A stretch of DNA of 64,000 nucleotides from Allotamlana fucoidanivorans (GTDB lineage: Bacteria; Bacteroidota; Bacteroidia; Flavobacteriales; Flavobacteriaceae). Below the pieces are notes generated by a model that did not search any database, was not told where the DNA came from, and saw nothing but the letters and a program-made list of their open reading frames with translations. The stretch covers positions 186,001 to 250,000 of the forward strand of contig NZ_VDCS01000002.1 in NCBI RefSeq assembly GCF_006265225.1, written 5' to 3'. The stretch's first letter is position 1. Each line of letters opens with the position of its first letter. The position numbers and the translations under genes are program-made. Shown piece after piece: positions 7,241 through 15,705 of the stretch.

Positions 7241-8725
7241 ATGGATAGCCAAGACATAACACCCAAAACACCACAAGAAGAAAATATTATTGAAAATAAA
7301 GAACTTAATATTTGGGAGGCTTTAATTCCTGTATTTGCTTTGGTTCTTTTGTTATTTTTCAATGTTTTTTTTGTTTTTGGAGATGATTCATTAAGTGGTA
7401 GTAACCAATTCATTTTACTTATAGGGGCAGCCATAGCAGCTATAGTAGGCTTTTTTAATAAAGTATCTTATGAACAAATGCTTGATGAAGTTGCTGAAAA
7501 TATAAAGTCAACGGCTGGTGCTATTCTAATTTTACTCATGGTAGGCGCTTTGGCTGGAACTTGGCTAATTAGTGGTATTATTCCGTCTATGATTTATTAT
7601 GGGTTGCAACTTTTAAACCCTACTATTTTTTTAGTAGCATCTGTAGTTATAAGTGCCATTATTTCAATAGCCACAGGAAGTTCTTGGACAACATCGGCCA
7701 CCGTTGGTATTGCCTTAGTTGGTATAGGCAATACGCTAGGTATACCAATTGGCATGACAGCTGGAGCCGTACTTTCGGGGGCTTATTTTGGTGATAAAAT
7801 GTCGCCTTTAAGCGATACCACAAATCTGGCTCCGGCTATGGCCGGGAGCGAATTGTTTTCACATATAAAATATATGGCATTAACCACCATACCAACTATT
7901 GTGATTACCCTTGTTGTTTTTATGATTATTGGCTTTACTATTGATACAACTGGGACTCCTAATATTTCAGGTAAGTTGACAGCAATTAAAGATGCTTTCA
8001 ATATTTCTCCTTGGTTGTTTTTGGTACCATTAGCGGTTATTTTTATGATTATTAAAAAAACACCACCGTTAGTGGCTTTATTAGTTGGTACGCTTTTAGG
8101 AGGCGTGGCAGCCATTATAGTACAACCTGATATTGTAGTGTCTTTAGCAGGCGCTCAAGAATTGACATTTAATTCAGCATATAAAGGGGTTATGAACGCC
8201 ATTACCGTTGATAGCGCCGTAGAAACCACTAGTGAAGAACTGAATGACTTGTTTACCTCTGGAGGCATGTCTGGTATGTTAGGAACCATATGGCTTATTA
8301 TCTGTGCCATGGTTTTTGGGGGAGTCATGGATGCTATTGGTGCTCTTGCGAGGATAAGTCAGGCACTCCTCAATTTGGCCTCAACAACTTTCGGGCTTTT
8401 TGCTTCAACGGTAGCCAGTTGTTTAGCACTAAATGTAACCGCATCCGATCAATATTTAGCCTTGGTTGTACCAGGTAAAATGTTTAAAAAAGCTTATGAA
8501 GATAAAAATTTAGCTCCAGAAAATTTAAGTAGAACTTTAGAAGATTCTGGTACGGTAACCTCTGTACTTATTCCTTGGAACACCTGTGGTGCCTATCAAT
8601 CTGGTGTATTAGGTGTTCCTGTTGCTGAGTATTTCTTTTTTGCTATTTTCAATTGGCTAAGCCCGTTCATGACGCTTATTTTCGCAGCTTTTCAAATCAA
8701 AATAAAGCAACTCCGTTCTAAATAG
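7241..8725 (+). CDS. nhaC: Na+/H+ antiporter, NhaC family
   Basis: A 494-aa inner-membrane antiporter exchanging internal Na+ for external protons, used for pH and sodium homeostasis. About eleven to twelve hydrophobic helices follow a charged 30-residue N-terminus. Family-like segments include SIATGSSWTTSATVGIA, YFGDKMSPLSDTTNLAP and LEDSGTVTSVLIPWNTCGAY. Length fits NhaC proteins. It is divergent from the YdjM-like gene and has its own promoter region (7144-7240). The direction of exchange and the substrate (Na+/H+ versus malate-lactate type) are inferred from the family. Confidence 0.93.
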   Translation: MDSQDITPKTPQEENIIENKELNIWEALIPVFALVLLLFFNVFFVFGDDSLSGSNQFILLIGAAIAAIVGFFNKVSYEQMLDEVAENIKSTAGAILILLMVGALAGTWLISGIIPSMIYYGLQLLNPTIFLVASVVISAIISIATGSSWTTSATVGIALVGIGNTLGIPIGMTAGAVLSGAYFGDKMSPLSDTTNLAPAMAGSELFSHIKYMALTTIPTIVITLVVFMIIGFTIDTTGTPNISGKLTAIKDAFNISPWLFLVPLAVIFMIIKKTPPLVALLVGTLLGGVAAIIVQPDIVVSLAGAQELTFNSAYKGVMNAITVDSAVETTSEELNDLFTSGGMSGMLGTIWLIICAMVFGGVMDAIGALARISQALLNLASTTFGLFASTVASCLALNVTASDQYLALVVPGKMFKKAYEDKNLAPENLSRTLEDSGTVTSVLIPWNTCGAYQSGVLGVPVAEYFFFAIFNWLSPFMTLIFAAFQIKIKQLRSK

Positions 8726-8793
8726 ATTGAAATTATTTCATTTAGCAACTACCATAAACATTTTCTATTATTTAATAAGAAATTAAGATTTTA

Positions 8794-8828
8794 TTTGCAT
8801 CAAATAATGATGCCGTGTTTTATATTTG
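8794..8828 (+). promoter_or_regulatory. Promoter of the peroxiredoxin operon
   Basis: TTTG at 8794-8797 and TATATTTG at 8821-8828 match the Bacteroidota -33/-7 consensus (TTTG, TAnnTTTG) with a 23-base spacer. Transcription would start about seven bases further on, giving a leader of about 30 bases before the ATG at 8866. Confidence 0.6.
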
Positions 8829-8865
8829 CCCTCGAAAATTAATAACATTATAAATATATTATACT

Positions 8866-9510
8866 ATGGCATTAGTAGGAAAAAAATTTCCAGATTTATA
8901 CGTTGACGCAATGAATGATTTAGGCGATACTTTTAAAGTAAACGTTCTTGAAGAAGCCATTAAAAACAAAAAGAAAGTGGTACTTTTCTGGTACCCCAAA
9001 GATTTCACATTTGTTTGTCCAACGGAATTGCACGCGTTTCAAGCGGCCTTACCTGAATTTGAAAAACGTAATACTATTGTAATTGGAGCATCATGCGATA
9101 CCCCAGAGGTTCATTTTGCTTGGTTAAACACCGCAAAGAATAATGGCGGTATAGAAGGGGTAACCTATCCTATCCTAGCTGATAGCAATAGAAATTTATC
9201 AAGCATTTTAGGTATTTTAGATATCACAAGCGAAACGTTTGATGAAGAATCAGGTACCGTTCAAGTTGAAGGTGATAATGTGACTTACAGAGCCACTTAT
9301 ATCATTGATGAAGATGGTGTTGTGCAGCATGAAAGCATCAATAACATGCCATTAGGACGAAATGTTGGTGAATACATTCGTTTGGTAGATGCCCTAACTC
9401 ACGTTCAAGAAAAAGGTGAAGTATGTCCAGCTAACTGGGAAGAAGGTAAAGAGGCGATGCATGCTAACAGAAATGGTGTTGCAGAATATCTTGCGGCTCA
9501 CACAATCTAA
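8866..9510 (+). CDS. Peroxiredoxin, 2-Cys (AhpC/TSA family)
   Basis: A 214-aa thiol peroxidase that reduces H2O2 and organic hydroperoxides. The peroxidatic cysteine is Cys51 in FTFVCPTELHAFQ and the resolving cysteine is about Cys187 in GEVCPANW, as in typical 2-Cys enzymes. A second cysteine appears in IGASCDTPEVHFAW. The next gene begins eight bases downstream and encodes a thioredoxin-like protein, a likely electron donor. No AhpF is nearby, so recycling is probably thioredoxin-dependent (inference). Confidence 0.95.
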   Translation: MALVGKKFPDLYVDAMNDLGDTFKVNVLEEAIKNKKKVVLFWYPKDFTFVCPTELHAFQAALPEFEKRNTIVIGASCDTPEVHFAWLNTAKNNGGIEGVTYPILADSNRNLSSILGILDITSETFDEESGTVQVEGDNVTYRATYIIDEDGVVQHESINNMPLGRNVGEYIRLVDALTHVQEKGEVCPANWEEGKEAMHANRNGVAEYLAAHTI

Positions 9511-9517
9511 ATTTATT

Positions 9518-9832
9518 ATGGTAAAAGAATTAGAACAAGATAATTTAAAAACTATTGTAACTGAAAACCATACAGTTGTGGTACAATATTCGGCTACTTG
9601 GTGTGGTAACTGTAGAATTATGAAGCCTAAGGTAAAAAAGTTAGCTTCAGAATTAACAGACATCACTTTTATTATCGCTGATGCGGAAAAATTTCCTGAA
9701 AGCAGAAAATTAGCTACGGTTGATAACTTACCAACTTTTGCTACATTTAAAAATGGAGCATTTGTGAATCAAGTTCAAACCAACAAGTTTGATGTTCTAA
9801 AAAACTTAGTAAATGAAGTTACCAGTAATTAA
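9518..9832 (+). CDS. Thioredoxin-family protein with CGNC active site
   Basis: A 104-aa single-domain thioredoxin fold. The active site is WCGNC (Cys29, Cys32) rather than the canonical WCGPC. The cis-proline loop is NLPTFATF. There is no signal peptide, so it is cytoplasmic. ATG 9518 gives a normal thioredoxin length; any earlier start would lie inside the peroxiredoxin gene. It sits between the peroxiredoxin (8-base gap) and a small acidic protein gene that overlaps it by 20 bases, indicating one transcript. It probably reduces the peroxiredoxin. Confidence 0.9.
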   Translation: MVKELEQDNLKTIVTENHTVVVQYSATWCGNCRIMKPKVKKLASELTDITFIIADAEKFPESRKLATVDNLPTFATFKNGAFVNQVQTNKFDVLKNLVNEVTSN

Positions 9833-10070
9833 ACACCTAACACAATTCATTGAGGAAAACGACGAGGATTTTGTTGTTGAAACCATTGAAACCTTAGAAG
9901 CTTTAACAGAAGTACCGTCATTAAAAGATGAAGAATTAGATGTTATTGGAGAATTGATATCTAATATGTATGGCGCTATTGAAGTCCATAAAATGATAAA
10001 AGATGGCACACCCAAAAAGGACGCTTTAAATGGTTTCATGAAACGTGTTATGGGGTCTATAGATACCTAG
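9813..10070 (+). CDS. Small acidic helical protein co-encoded with peroxiredoxin (possibly DUF6952)
   Basis: An 85-aa acidic protein that looks fully helical, without membrane segments or cysteines (MKLPVIKHL near the start, VMGSIDT at the end). The start overlaps the thioredoxin gene by 20 bases and a strong terminator follows at 10091. I believe this corresponds to a small Bacteroidota family found beside peroxiredoxins, possibly DUF6952, but this is from memory. Its conserved placement suggests a role in peroxide defence; no activity can be read from the sequence. Confidence 0.75.
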   Translation: MKLPVIKHLTQFIEENDEDFVVETIETLEALTEVPSLKDEELDVIGELISNMYGAIEVHKMIKDGTPKKDALNGFMKRVMGSIDT

Positions 10071-10090
10071 AAAAAGAAAAATTATTGCTT

Positions 10091-10122
10091 AAAAAACCAC
10101 TTCAAGTGAAGTGGTTTTTTTG
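10091..10122 (+). terminator. Rho-independent terminator of the peroxiredoxin operon
   Basis: CCACTTCA (10097-10104) pairs with TGAAGTGG (10107-10114), extended by A/T pairs, and is followed by a run of Ts to 10121. It sits 20 bases after the last stop codon of the operon. Confidence 0.85.
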
Positions 10123-10237
10123 TTGCTTATTTCTATATGCGGTTGTAAAACATATTAGAAGGTTCTTTTGGACTTCCTATATTAAACTGGACATAAAAGA
10201 GGATAGAAAATGTTTGTTAGCTTTTATCTTAGAAATT

Positions 10238-10482
10238 ATGAGAACTAAACCCAAACATTAAACTTTAGAATTTAAACACAAGGCAGTGGAGTTGAGCTAT
10301 GCCAAAGGCAACGTAATACAAGTACGTGAAGGTTTAGATATATTTTAATAAGTACTTTATCATTAGCCTAGAGAGTTAAAGATTACGGTAACAACTTTTT
10401 TCTAGGCTGCGGTAGTTCTAAAATGACCGGTGAAGAAAAAGAGATAGCTCGATTAAAAAGGGCATTGAAAGAAGCTGAGTTA
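10238..10482 (+). pseudogene. Degenerate IS3-family OrfA transposase fragment
   Basis: The translation retains clear IS3 OrfA blocks: EFKHKAVELSYAKGNVIQV, then the VLYxWxRE-like segment, then KDYGNN and MTGEEKEIARLKRALKEAE. The frame is broken by stops at 10259, 10346, 10349 and 10364 (the last replaces the conserved Trp) and by a one-base shift near 10370. OrfB is missing completely and the coiled-coil end of OrfA is cut off at about 10482. No clear terminal inverted repeats or target duplication remain. This is an old insertion scar. Confidence 0.8.
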
Positions 10483-10519
10483 CCCATCTTTGGATGGATG
10501 GAAACCTCTTAATGCTACT

Positions 10520-10795
10520 CAACAAGAAAGTGGTGAAGATAAAGATTGGGAAGCTTTTAAATCTTATTTCTGTGTTACGTAATAACTTTGATAAAAAGTT
10601 GAAATTTATTGCTAGTGATGTGATTGAAAAAGAAATAAGACTTGCTTCTTTTTTACATATGGATATTCCTACTAAAGAAATTGCCGGGATGCTAAACGTA
10701 TTGCCTGAAAGTGCGCTTAAAGGCAAATATCAATTAAAAAGAAGCTTCAACTTGATAAGAAATCGGACCTTTACCAATTTCTTTATACTTTGTAA
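10520..10795 (+). pseudogene. C-terminal remnant of an HTH (LuxR-like) regulator
   Basis: Fragments in different frames resemble the C-terminus of Flavobacteria TPR or triple-tyrosine regulators that end in a LuxR-type helix-turn-helix. They are DKDWEAFKSYF (about 10538-10570), then EIRLASFLHMDIPTKEIAGML, PESALKGKYQLK, and after a one-base shift KKLQLDKKSDLYQFLYTL with a stop at 10793-10795. The last frameshift falls in an A run at about 10736-10740, one A short for continuity; earlier stops and shifts are also present. The large N-terminal part is absent. The IS3 scar directly upstream may have caused the truncation. Confidence 0.65.
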
Positions 10796-10812
10796 GTTCA
10801 TATCTTTGAAAC

Positions 10813-11235
10813 ATGGAAATTGCTATTGAAAAGAACAAAAAACTAATTTTGTTTGACGGGGTTTGCAACCTGTGCAACAGCAGTGTGCAATATGTTATAA
10901 AACGAGACAAAAACAATTTGTTTTTATTTGCTCCCCTTCAAAGTAAAACAGGATATGAAATTTTGAAAACATTTCAAATTGATTCAAAAAAAACAGACTC
11001 CATTTTACTATACAATCCCTCTACTCATAAAATAAACTACAAAAGTACAGCTGCTTTAAACATAGCTAGTAAGCTTCGGTTTCCTACTAACCTTTTAGGC
11101 ATCTTTCTAGTTATTCCCGTATGTATTAGAAATTGGGTATATGATTTTATTGCCAAAAATCGTTACAAATGGTTTGGTAAGCAAGATGCTTGCATGGTTC
11201 CTACTTCAAATTTGAAGGATAAATTTTTAAGTTAA
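10813..11235 (+). CDS. DCC-family thiol-disulfide oxidoreductase (DUF393)
   Basis: A 140-aa protein of the DCC family, named for the N-terminal motif seen here as LILFDGVCNLCNSSVQYV, whose CxxC pair (about Cys17/Cys20) lies in a thioredoxin-like fold. Other family hallmarks are FAPLQS and the C-terminal RYKWFGKQDACMVP. Substrates are not well known. There is no signal peptide. It starts 17 bases after the HTH remnant, so its promoter region may have been reshaped by that decay. Confidence 0.9.
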   Translation: MEIAIEKNKKLILFDGVCNLCNSSVQYVIKRDKNNLFLFAPLQSKTGYEILKTFQIDSKKTDSILLYNPSTHKINYKSTAALNIASKLRFPTNLLGIFLVIPVCIRNWVYDFIAKNRYKWFGKQDACMVPTSNLKDKFLS

Positions 11236-11242
11236 AACAAAA

Positions 11243-12061
11243 TTACTCTACCAAAGTACCCCACTCGGTCCAAGAACCATCATACACCGAAATATTATTA
11301 TAACCCGCTACAGTAGCGCCTAAAGCCAAAACACATGCTGTTATTCCTGAACCACAAGAAAAAATGAGAGCTTCATCTTTTTCAGCTAACATATAAAATG
11401 CTTTTTCTAACTCCACTTTAGGTTTTAATTCACCATTTTCTAATAAATCTGTAAATGGTAAATTAACGGAGTTCGGAATGGTTCCACTACGTAATCCAGC
11501 TCTTGGCTCAGGAACTTCACAATTAAAACGTGCTTGTGACCTGGCATCAATGATAGTATATGATGTTTCTTGAGAAGCTTTTTTAACATCACCAAAAAAC
11601 TTCATAAAGTTAGGTTGCAAATTAGCCGTGAAATTTCCTTTTCCTTCGGTATACACATTCATAAATTCTGTTGGATAACCAGCCTTCTGCCAAGTTGGAA
11701 ATCCTCCATTTAAAACCGCTATATTATCAAAACCAAAAGCTTTAAATAACCACCAAACTCTAGCACTGGAGTAAATCCCCTTATCATCATAAACCACAAT
11801 GGCACTATCTTGATTAACGCCTAATAATTGCGCCTCTTTTTGAAACTGCTCTTGTGAAGGAAAAGCACTAGGAAACGGATTAGAAACATCACTAAACTTT
11901 TGTTTAATATCAAAGAAACGAGCCTGAGGTATTTGAACCGATTCTGGATTAAATTCTTTATTTATAGTGCCATCAAGCACTATTAAATTATCTGCATTTA
12001 TATTCTTAAAAAGCCACGCTGCAGATACTATAGGTGTGGTTAATTTTATTTGTAAACCCAT
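11243..12061 (-). CDS. Sulfurtransferase (two rhodanese domains, MST/SseA-like)
   Basis: A 272-aa enzyme with tandem rhodanese domains (about residues 1-130 and 150-270). The C-terminal active-site loop is CGSGITA, typical of 3-mercaptopyruvate sulfurtransferases, whereas thiosulfate rhodaneses usually have CRKGVTA. It moves sulfane sulfur to thiols or cyanide. DDKGIYSSARVWW marks the inactive first domain. The gene converges on the DCC oxidoreductase with a 7-base gap and starts 15 bases after the symporter gene stop on the same strand. Confidence 0.9.
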   Translation of the reverse strand: MGLQIKLTTPIVSAAWLFKNINADNLIVLDGTINKEFNPESVQIPQARFFDIKQKFSDVSNPFPSAFPSQEQFQKEAQLLGVNQDSAIVVYDDKGIYSSARVWWLFKAFGFDNIAVLNGGFPTWQKAGYPTEFMNVYTEGKGNFTANLQPNFMKFFGDVKKASQETSYTIIDARSQARFNCEVPEPRAGLRSGTIPNSVNLPFTDLLENGELKPKVELEKAFYMLAEKDEALIFSCGSGITACVLALGATVAGYNNISVYDGSWTEWGTLVE

Positions 12062-12076
12062 TTTAGCTTTTAATTT

Positions 12077-13399
12077 TTATTTAACCTCATCATAGTGGTC
12101 ATCCCATTCTTTAGGTTTAGGTTCGTGTAATTTGTTTAATGATTTGGCTACGACCATAGATACCGTAGCATCACCAGTAACATTTACCACAGTTCTACAC
12201 ATATCAAGAGGTCGGTCAACTGCAAAGATTAACGCAAGACCTATGGGCAATAAGTCTGCTGGAAATCCTATAGACTCTAAAACTATAATAAGCATTACCA
12301 TACCAGCGCTTGGGACAGCGGCACTCCCTATAGATGCTAACAATGCAGTTAAAATAATAACCATCTGATTGGTAAAGGTTAACCCTTCTGGCCAAATAAC
12401 CTGCATAATGAATACGGCTGCAATCCCTTGATATAAACTGGTACCATCCATATTAACTGTTGCTCCCACAGGTAATACAAAACCTGCCACCTCTTTATCA
12501 ACTCCTAAATGTTCTTCAACGCGTTCCATTGTTACTGGAAGGGTTGCCGCACTACTACTGGTAGAAAAAGCCAATAATTGTGCTGGGCTAATTTCTTTTA
12601 AAAACCATAATGGTGACTTTTTTGTAAAAACACTCACTAAAACCAAATAGAACAGCACCATCAAAATTAAACCACCCACTACACATAAACCATACCATAA
12701 AAGCTTAAGTAAAACTTCAGTATCATCAAAAGCAATAATCACATTTGCCATGAGTGCAAAAACTGCGTAAGGTGCAAATAGCATAATTAAATCAACCATT
12801 TTCATGACGACTTCATTTAGTGAATCAAAGAAATCAACTAATGGTTTTGCCTTTTTATCACCAATAAGCAACAAACAAATTCCCACAAAAATGGCAAAAA
12901 ATATGACTTGTAACATAGAAGCTTCAGCAAGCGCATTAAAAATATTACTCGGAAAAATATCAACCAATGCCTGCAATGGTCCTGATTCTTTTTGTGCGGT
13001 GGCTTTGGCTAATTTATCGGCTACGCCTGCATCATTTTCATATTTTAATTTAATTTTTTCTAAAGTATCTTGAGACATACCTTCGCCTGGTTTTAGTGTG
13101 TTTACAATACTCAAACCTAAAACTATAGCAACTAGTGTAGTACTGATATAAATACCTATGGTTCTTAATCCCATAGATTTAATTTTTGAAATATCTTTTA
13201 AATCAGAAATCCCTTTTATTAAAGAAGCTAATATCAACGGAACTGCAATAAGTTTTAAGAGATTTATAAAAATGGTACCAAAAGGTGCAATCCAGTCTAT
13301 AACGAATTCTTTACCTCCTACACTATTCATTAGAAAACCAAAAATGACTCCAAGCAGCATTCCTATAATTATTTTCCAGTGCATTGCTAGTTTCTTCAT
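12077..13399 (-). CDS. Dicarboxylate/amino acid:cation symporter (DAACS, GltP/DctA-like)
   Basis: A 440-aa inner-membrane symporter for glutamate/aspartate or C4-dicarboxylates. Diagnostic features are the serine-rich reentrant loop AFSTSSSAATLPVT, then GATVNMDGTSLYQG, and the second reentrant loop with SIGSAAVPSAG followed by AVDRPLDMCRTVVNVTGDA. Eight helices and two hairpins are expected. Substrate choice is not resolved by these motifs. It is followed on the same strand by the sulfurtransferase gene and may be co-transcribed. Confidence 0.93.
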   Translation of the reverse strand: MKKLAMHWKIIIGMLLGVIFGFLMNSVGGKEFVIDWIAPFGTIFINLLKLIAVPLILASLIKGISDLKDISKIKSMGLRTIGIYISTTLVAIVLGLSIVNTLKPGEGMSQDTLEKIKLKYENDAGVADKLAKATAQKESGPLQALVDIFPSNIFNALAEASMLQVIFFAIFVGICLLLIGDKKAKPLVDFFDSLNEVVMKMVDLIMLFAPYAVFALMANVIIAFDDTEVLLKLLWYGLCVVGGLILMVLFYLVLVSVFTKKSPLWFLKEISPAQLLAFSTSSSAATLPVTMERVEEHLGVDKEVAGFVLPVGATVNMDGTSLYQGIAAVFIMQVIWPEGLTFTNQMVIILTALLASIGSAAVPSAGMVMLIIVLESIGFPADLLPIGLALIFAVDRPLDMCRTVVNVTGDATVSMVVAKSLNKLHEPKPKEWDDHYDEVK

Positions 13400-13562
13400 A
13401 GATATTATTTATTTCATTACGTTTCAACTTGTGGTATAAACTTGACATATCAAATTAACCCAAACAAATATATTGAATTATAAATTTTTGCAGACTTGTA
13501 GAAAGTGCCTTTAAATTATTAAGAAAGTGAAGCGTATTATTCTTAGAACTTAATTGATATTA

Positions 13563-13588
13563 TGTCTTTTGTTATATCAAAAAAGACA
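13563..13588. repeat. Weak hairpin in the intergenic region after aroC
   Basis: TGTCTTTT (13563-13570) and AAAAGACA (13581-13588) form an eight-base inverted repeat between aroC and the symporter. It could be a weak terminator for aroC (minus strand). The rest of 13400-13669 shows no other feature. Confidence 0.35.
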
Positions 13589-13669
13589 ACACCTTTTAAT
13601 CTTCTGGTTTACAATTAACACATTACTTTCTGTTCTCTGAAATCAAATTTAAAAAGCAAAAAACAGCTT

Positions 13670-14731
13670 CTATTGATAAATCTTATTGATTAGATAAAAA
13701 TCTGCAAGGACCAAAGCAGCCATGGCTTCAACAATAGGCACAGCTCGCGGTACAACACAGGGATCGTGACGTCCTTTTCCTTGCATCTCTACTGGATTTC
13801 CATGTTTATCAATGGTTTCATACTTTTGAATCAGCGTAGCTACTGGTTTAAACGCTACATTAAAATAGATATCCATGCCATTACTAATACCTCCTTGAAT
13901 ACCTCCAGAATAGTTGGTTTTTGTACTTCCGTCTGAATTAAAAGCATCGTTATGCTCTGAACCATACATAGTACTACCGTTAAAGCCACTTCCGTACTCA
14001 AATCCTTTTACGGCATTAATAGACAACATAGCTTTTCCCAATTCTGCATGTAACTTATCAAAAACAGGTTCTCCTAAACCAGCAGGTACATTTTTAATTA
14101 CACAACTTACAATACCTCCTACCGTATCTCCTTTACTACGCACTTGTTTAATGTAATCTTCCATTTTTGTTGCCATATCTTGGTCTGGACAACGTACAAT
14201 ATTTGATTCTATTGCAGATAAATCTATTTCAGTATAGGGTTTGTTGAGTTGCATAGTACCCACACCTGAAACATAGGCTTTTATTTCAATGCCTCTAAGT
14301 ACTTGTTTTGCAATGGCACCAGCTACAACTCTACAGGCTGTTTCACGAGCAGAACTACGCCCACCGCCGCGGTAATCTCGTATACCATATTTTTTATCGT
14401 ACGTATAATCGGCATGGCTTGGCCTATAGCTATCTTTTATATGTGAGTAATCGTGTGACTTCTGATTGGTGTTTTCTATTACAAAACCAATAGAGGTTCC
14501 TGTGGTGACTCCTTCAAAAATACCAGAATGAAACTTAACCGTATCTGGCTCTTTACGTTGAGTTACAATAGCTGATTGCCCCGGTTTTCTTCGGTTTAAT
14601 TCATTTTGAATTTCTTCTAAATCTAACTTAATTCCAGACGGACAACCATCAATAACACCGCCTAAAGCTGGTCCATGTGATTCTCCATATGTTGTTAATG
14701 TGAAAAGTTTTCCAAATGAATTTCCTGCCAT
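13670..14731 (-). CDS. aroC: Chorismate synthase
   Basis: A 353-aa enzyme of normal length that converts EPSP to chorismate, the last step of the shikimate pathway, using reduced FMN. Signatures include [18 protein letters not shown] at the N-terminus, [13 protein letters not shown] in the middle, and GGISNGMDI with the C-terminal [18 protein letters not shown]. Chorismate feeds aromatic amino acids and the menaquinone pathway, whose genes lie at 41.7-47.3 kb. Confidence 0.98.
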   Translation of the reverse strand: MAGNSFGKLFTLTTYGESHGPALGGVIDGCPSGIKLDLEEIQNELNRRKPGQSAIVTQRKEPDTVKFHSGIFEGVTTGTSIGFVIENTNQKSHDYSHIKDSYRPSHADYTYDKKYGIRDYRGGGRSSARETACRVVAGAIAKQVLRGIEIKAYVSGVGTMQLNKPYTEIDLSAIESNIVRCPDQDMATKMEDYIKQVRSKGDTVGGIVSCVIKNVPAGLGEPVFDKLHAELGKAMLSINAVKGFEYGSGFNGSTMYGSEHNDAFNSDGSTKTNYSGGIQGGISNGMDIYFNVAFKPVATLIQKYETIDKHGNPVEMQGKGRHDPCVVPRAVPIVEAMAALVLADFYLINKIYQ

Positions 14732-14746
14732 AATACATTTTTTTTG

Positions 14747-14776
14747 CTAAAGTAAATCTATTCTAAGACATACAAA
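14747..14776 (-). promoter_or_regulatory. Putative aroC promoter (TTTG / TACTTTAG)
   Basis: On the minus strand, TTTG (14776-14773) and TACTTTAG (14754-14747) are separated by 18 bases, close to the Bacteroidota consensus except that the -7 box ends TTAG instead of TTTG. The start codon is 15 bases downstream. Confidence 0.45.
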
Positions 14777-15010
14777 AGTGAAATGATATGATTGCTCAAA
14801 AAACCTGAGTAATTTGCTAGCTAGTTTCCTTGTTAAATAACATTATAAACATACAAGTAAAACCAAAAAAAGGATTAAAAAACCTTTGTAAAAACTACTA
14901 CATTAAAATTATCATATCTAAAACCATAATATTTTAAAAAATTAAAGTTCCACATATCAATAATTCATACAAACCCTATAACCTTTATATTTAAAAATCA
15001 CTTTTAAATA

Positions 15011-15679
15011 TTAAAGTTCTAAAAGTGCTTTGATTTCATAGAAACTATTTACCTCATATTTTGCTTGATAATTTGATTGGAAATCTGTCACCTTGTTCTT
15101 ATGAATATTTTGACCATGGTCAATCAAACGAATGGTAATCCAATTTAATTCATTTGGGGTAACAAAATCTTTTTTTAAATTATCTGCTATATAATAATAT
15201 TGTGCATCACCATAAATGTTTTCAAAATACTTGTAATTTCTTAAACTGGGTTTTTCACTTCCAAATTCTTCTGAAATTAAAACCTCTTTAACAAAAGACT
15301 CTAAGCCCAAAGCTCTTATTTTATTTCTTTGCTGTGTACTGCGTCCGTCTGTTAAAATTCCGATAGGTATATTTTTATTGACCAAACTTTTTAATAAGTC
15401 TAATCTATCTGGAGTAAGGAAAACATTTGGAACATGGTTTCTATACATGATTAATAAATCAGAAACACTCAAGTCTACATTATACACTTCAAGAACCTTT
15501 TTAAAGACATTTTCTTTATTGTTGTACCATGTTAGCATATCTGAATAAACACATCCTTTTGAAACTTTTTTAAGTTTACTTATTTTATTAGCAATAGCGT
15601 TGTAAGCTGATTTCAAAAAATCAATTTCTTGGTACAGTGTATCATCTAAATCAAAAACAACTACTTTTTCAACTTTCAT
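15011..15679 (-). CDS. HAD-superfamily phosphatase
   Basis: A 222-aa haloacid dehalogenase-type phosphohydrolase. Motif I is FDLDDTLYQE (nucleophile Asp near residue 10), motif II ILTDG, motif III the lysine in SEKPS, and motif IV IADNLKKDF. A helical cap lies at about residues 20-90. The sequence resembles HAD proteins often found beside ATP-grasp genes in polysaccharide clusters (recalled, not tested), and such an ATP-grasp gene lies 3.4 kb away. The start is 26 bases after the threonine aldolase stop on the same strand, so the two may be co-transcribed. Confidence 0.85.
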   Translation of the reverse strand: MKVEKVVVFDLDDTLYQEIDFLKSAYNAIANKISKLKKVSKGCVYSDMLTWYNNKENVFKKVLEVYNVDLSVSDLLIMYRNHVPNVFLTPDRLDLLKSLVNKNIPIGILTDGRSTQQRNKIRALGLESFVKEVLISEEFGSEKPSLRNYKYFENIYGDAQYYYIADNLKKDFVTPNELNWITIRLIDHGQNIHKNKVTDFQSNYQAKYEVNSFYEIKALLEL

Positions 15680-15705
15680 AGTTAATAACTAAATATAAAC
15701 CAGCA

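Noticed and set aside
7783-8115. 110-codon minus-strand ORF inside nhaC
   Set aside because: Shadow of a membrane-protein coding sequence.
10494-10829. 111-codon ORF as a real protein
   Set aside because: Only its middle matches an HTH family; both ends change frame and it runs into the DCC gene, so it is part of a pseudogene.
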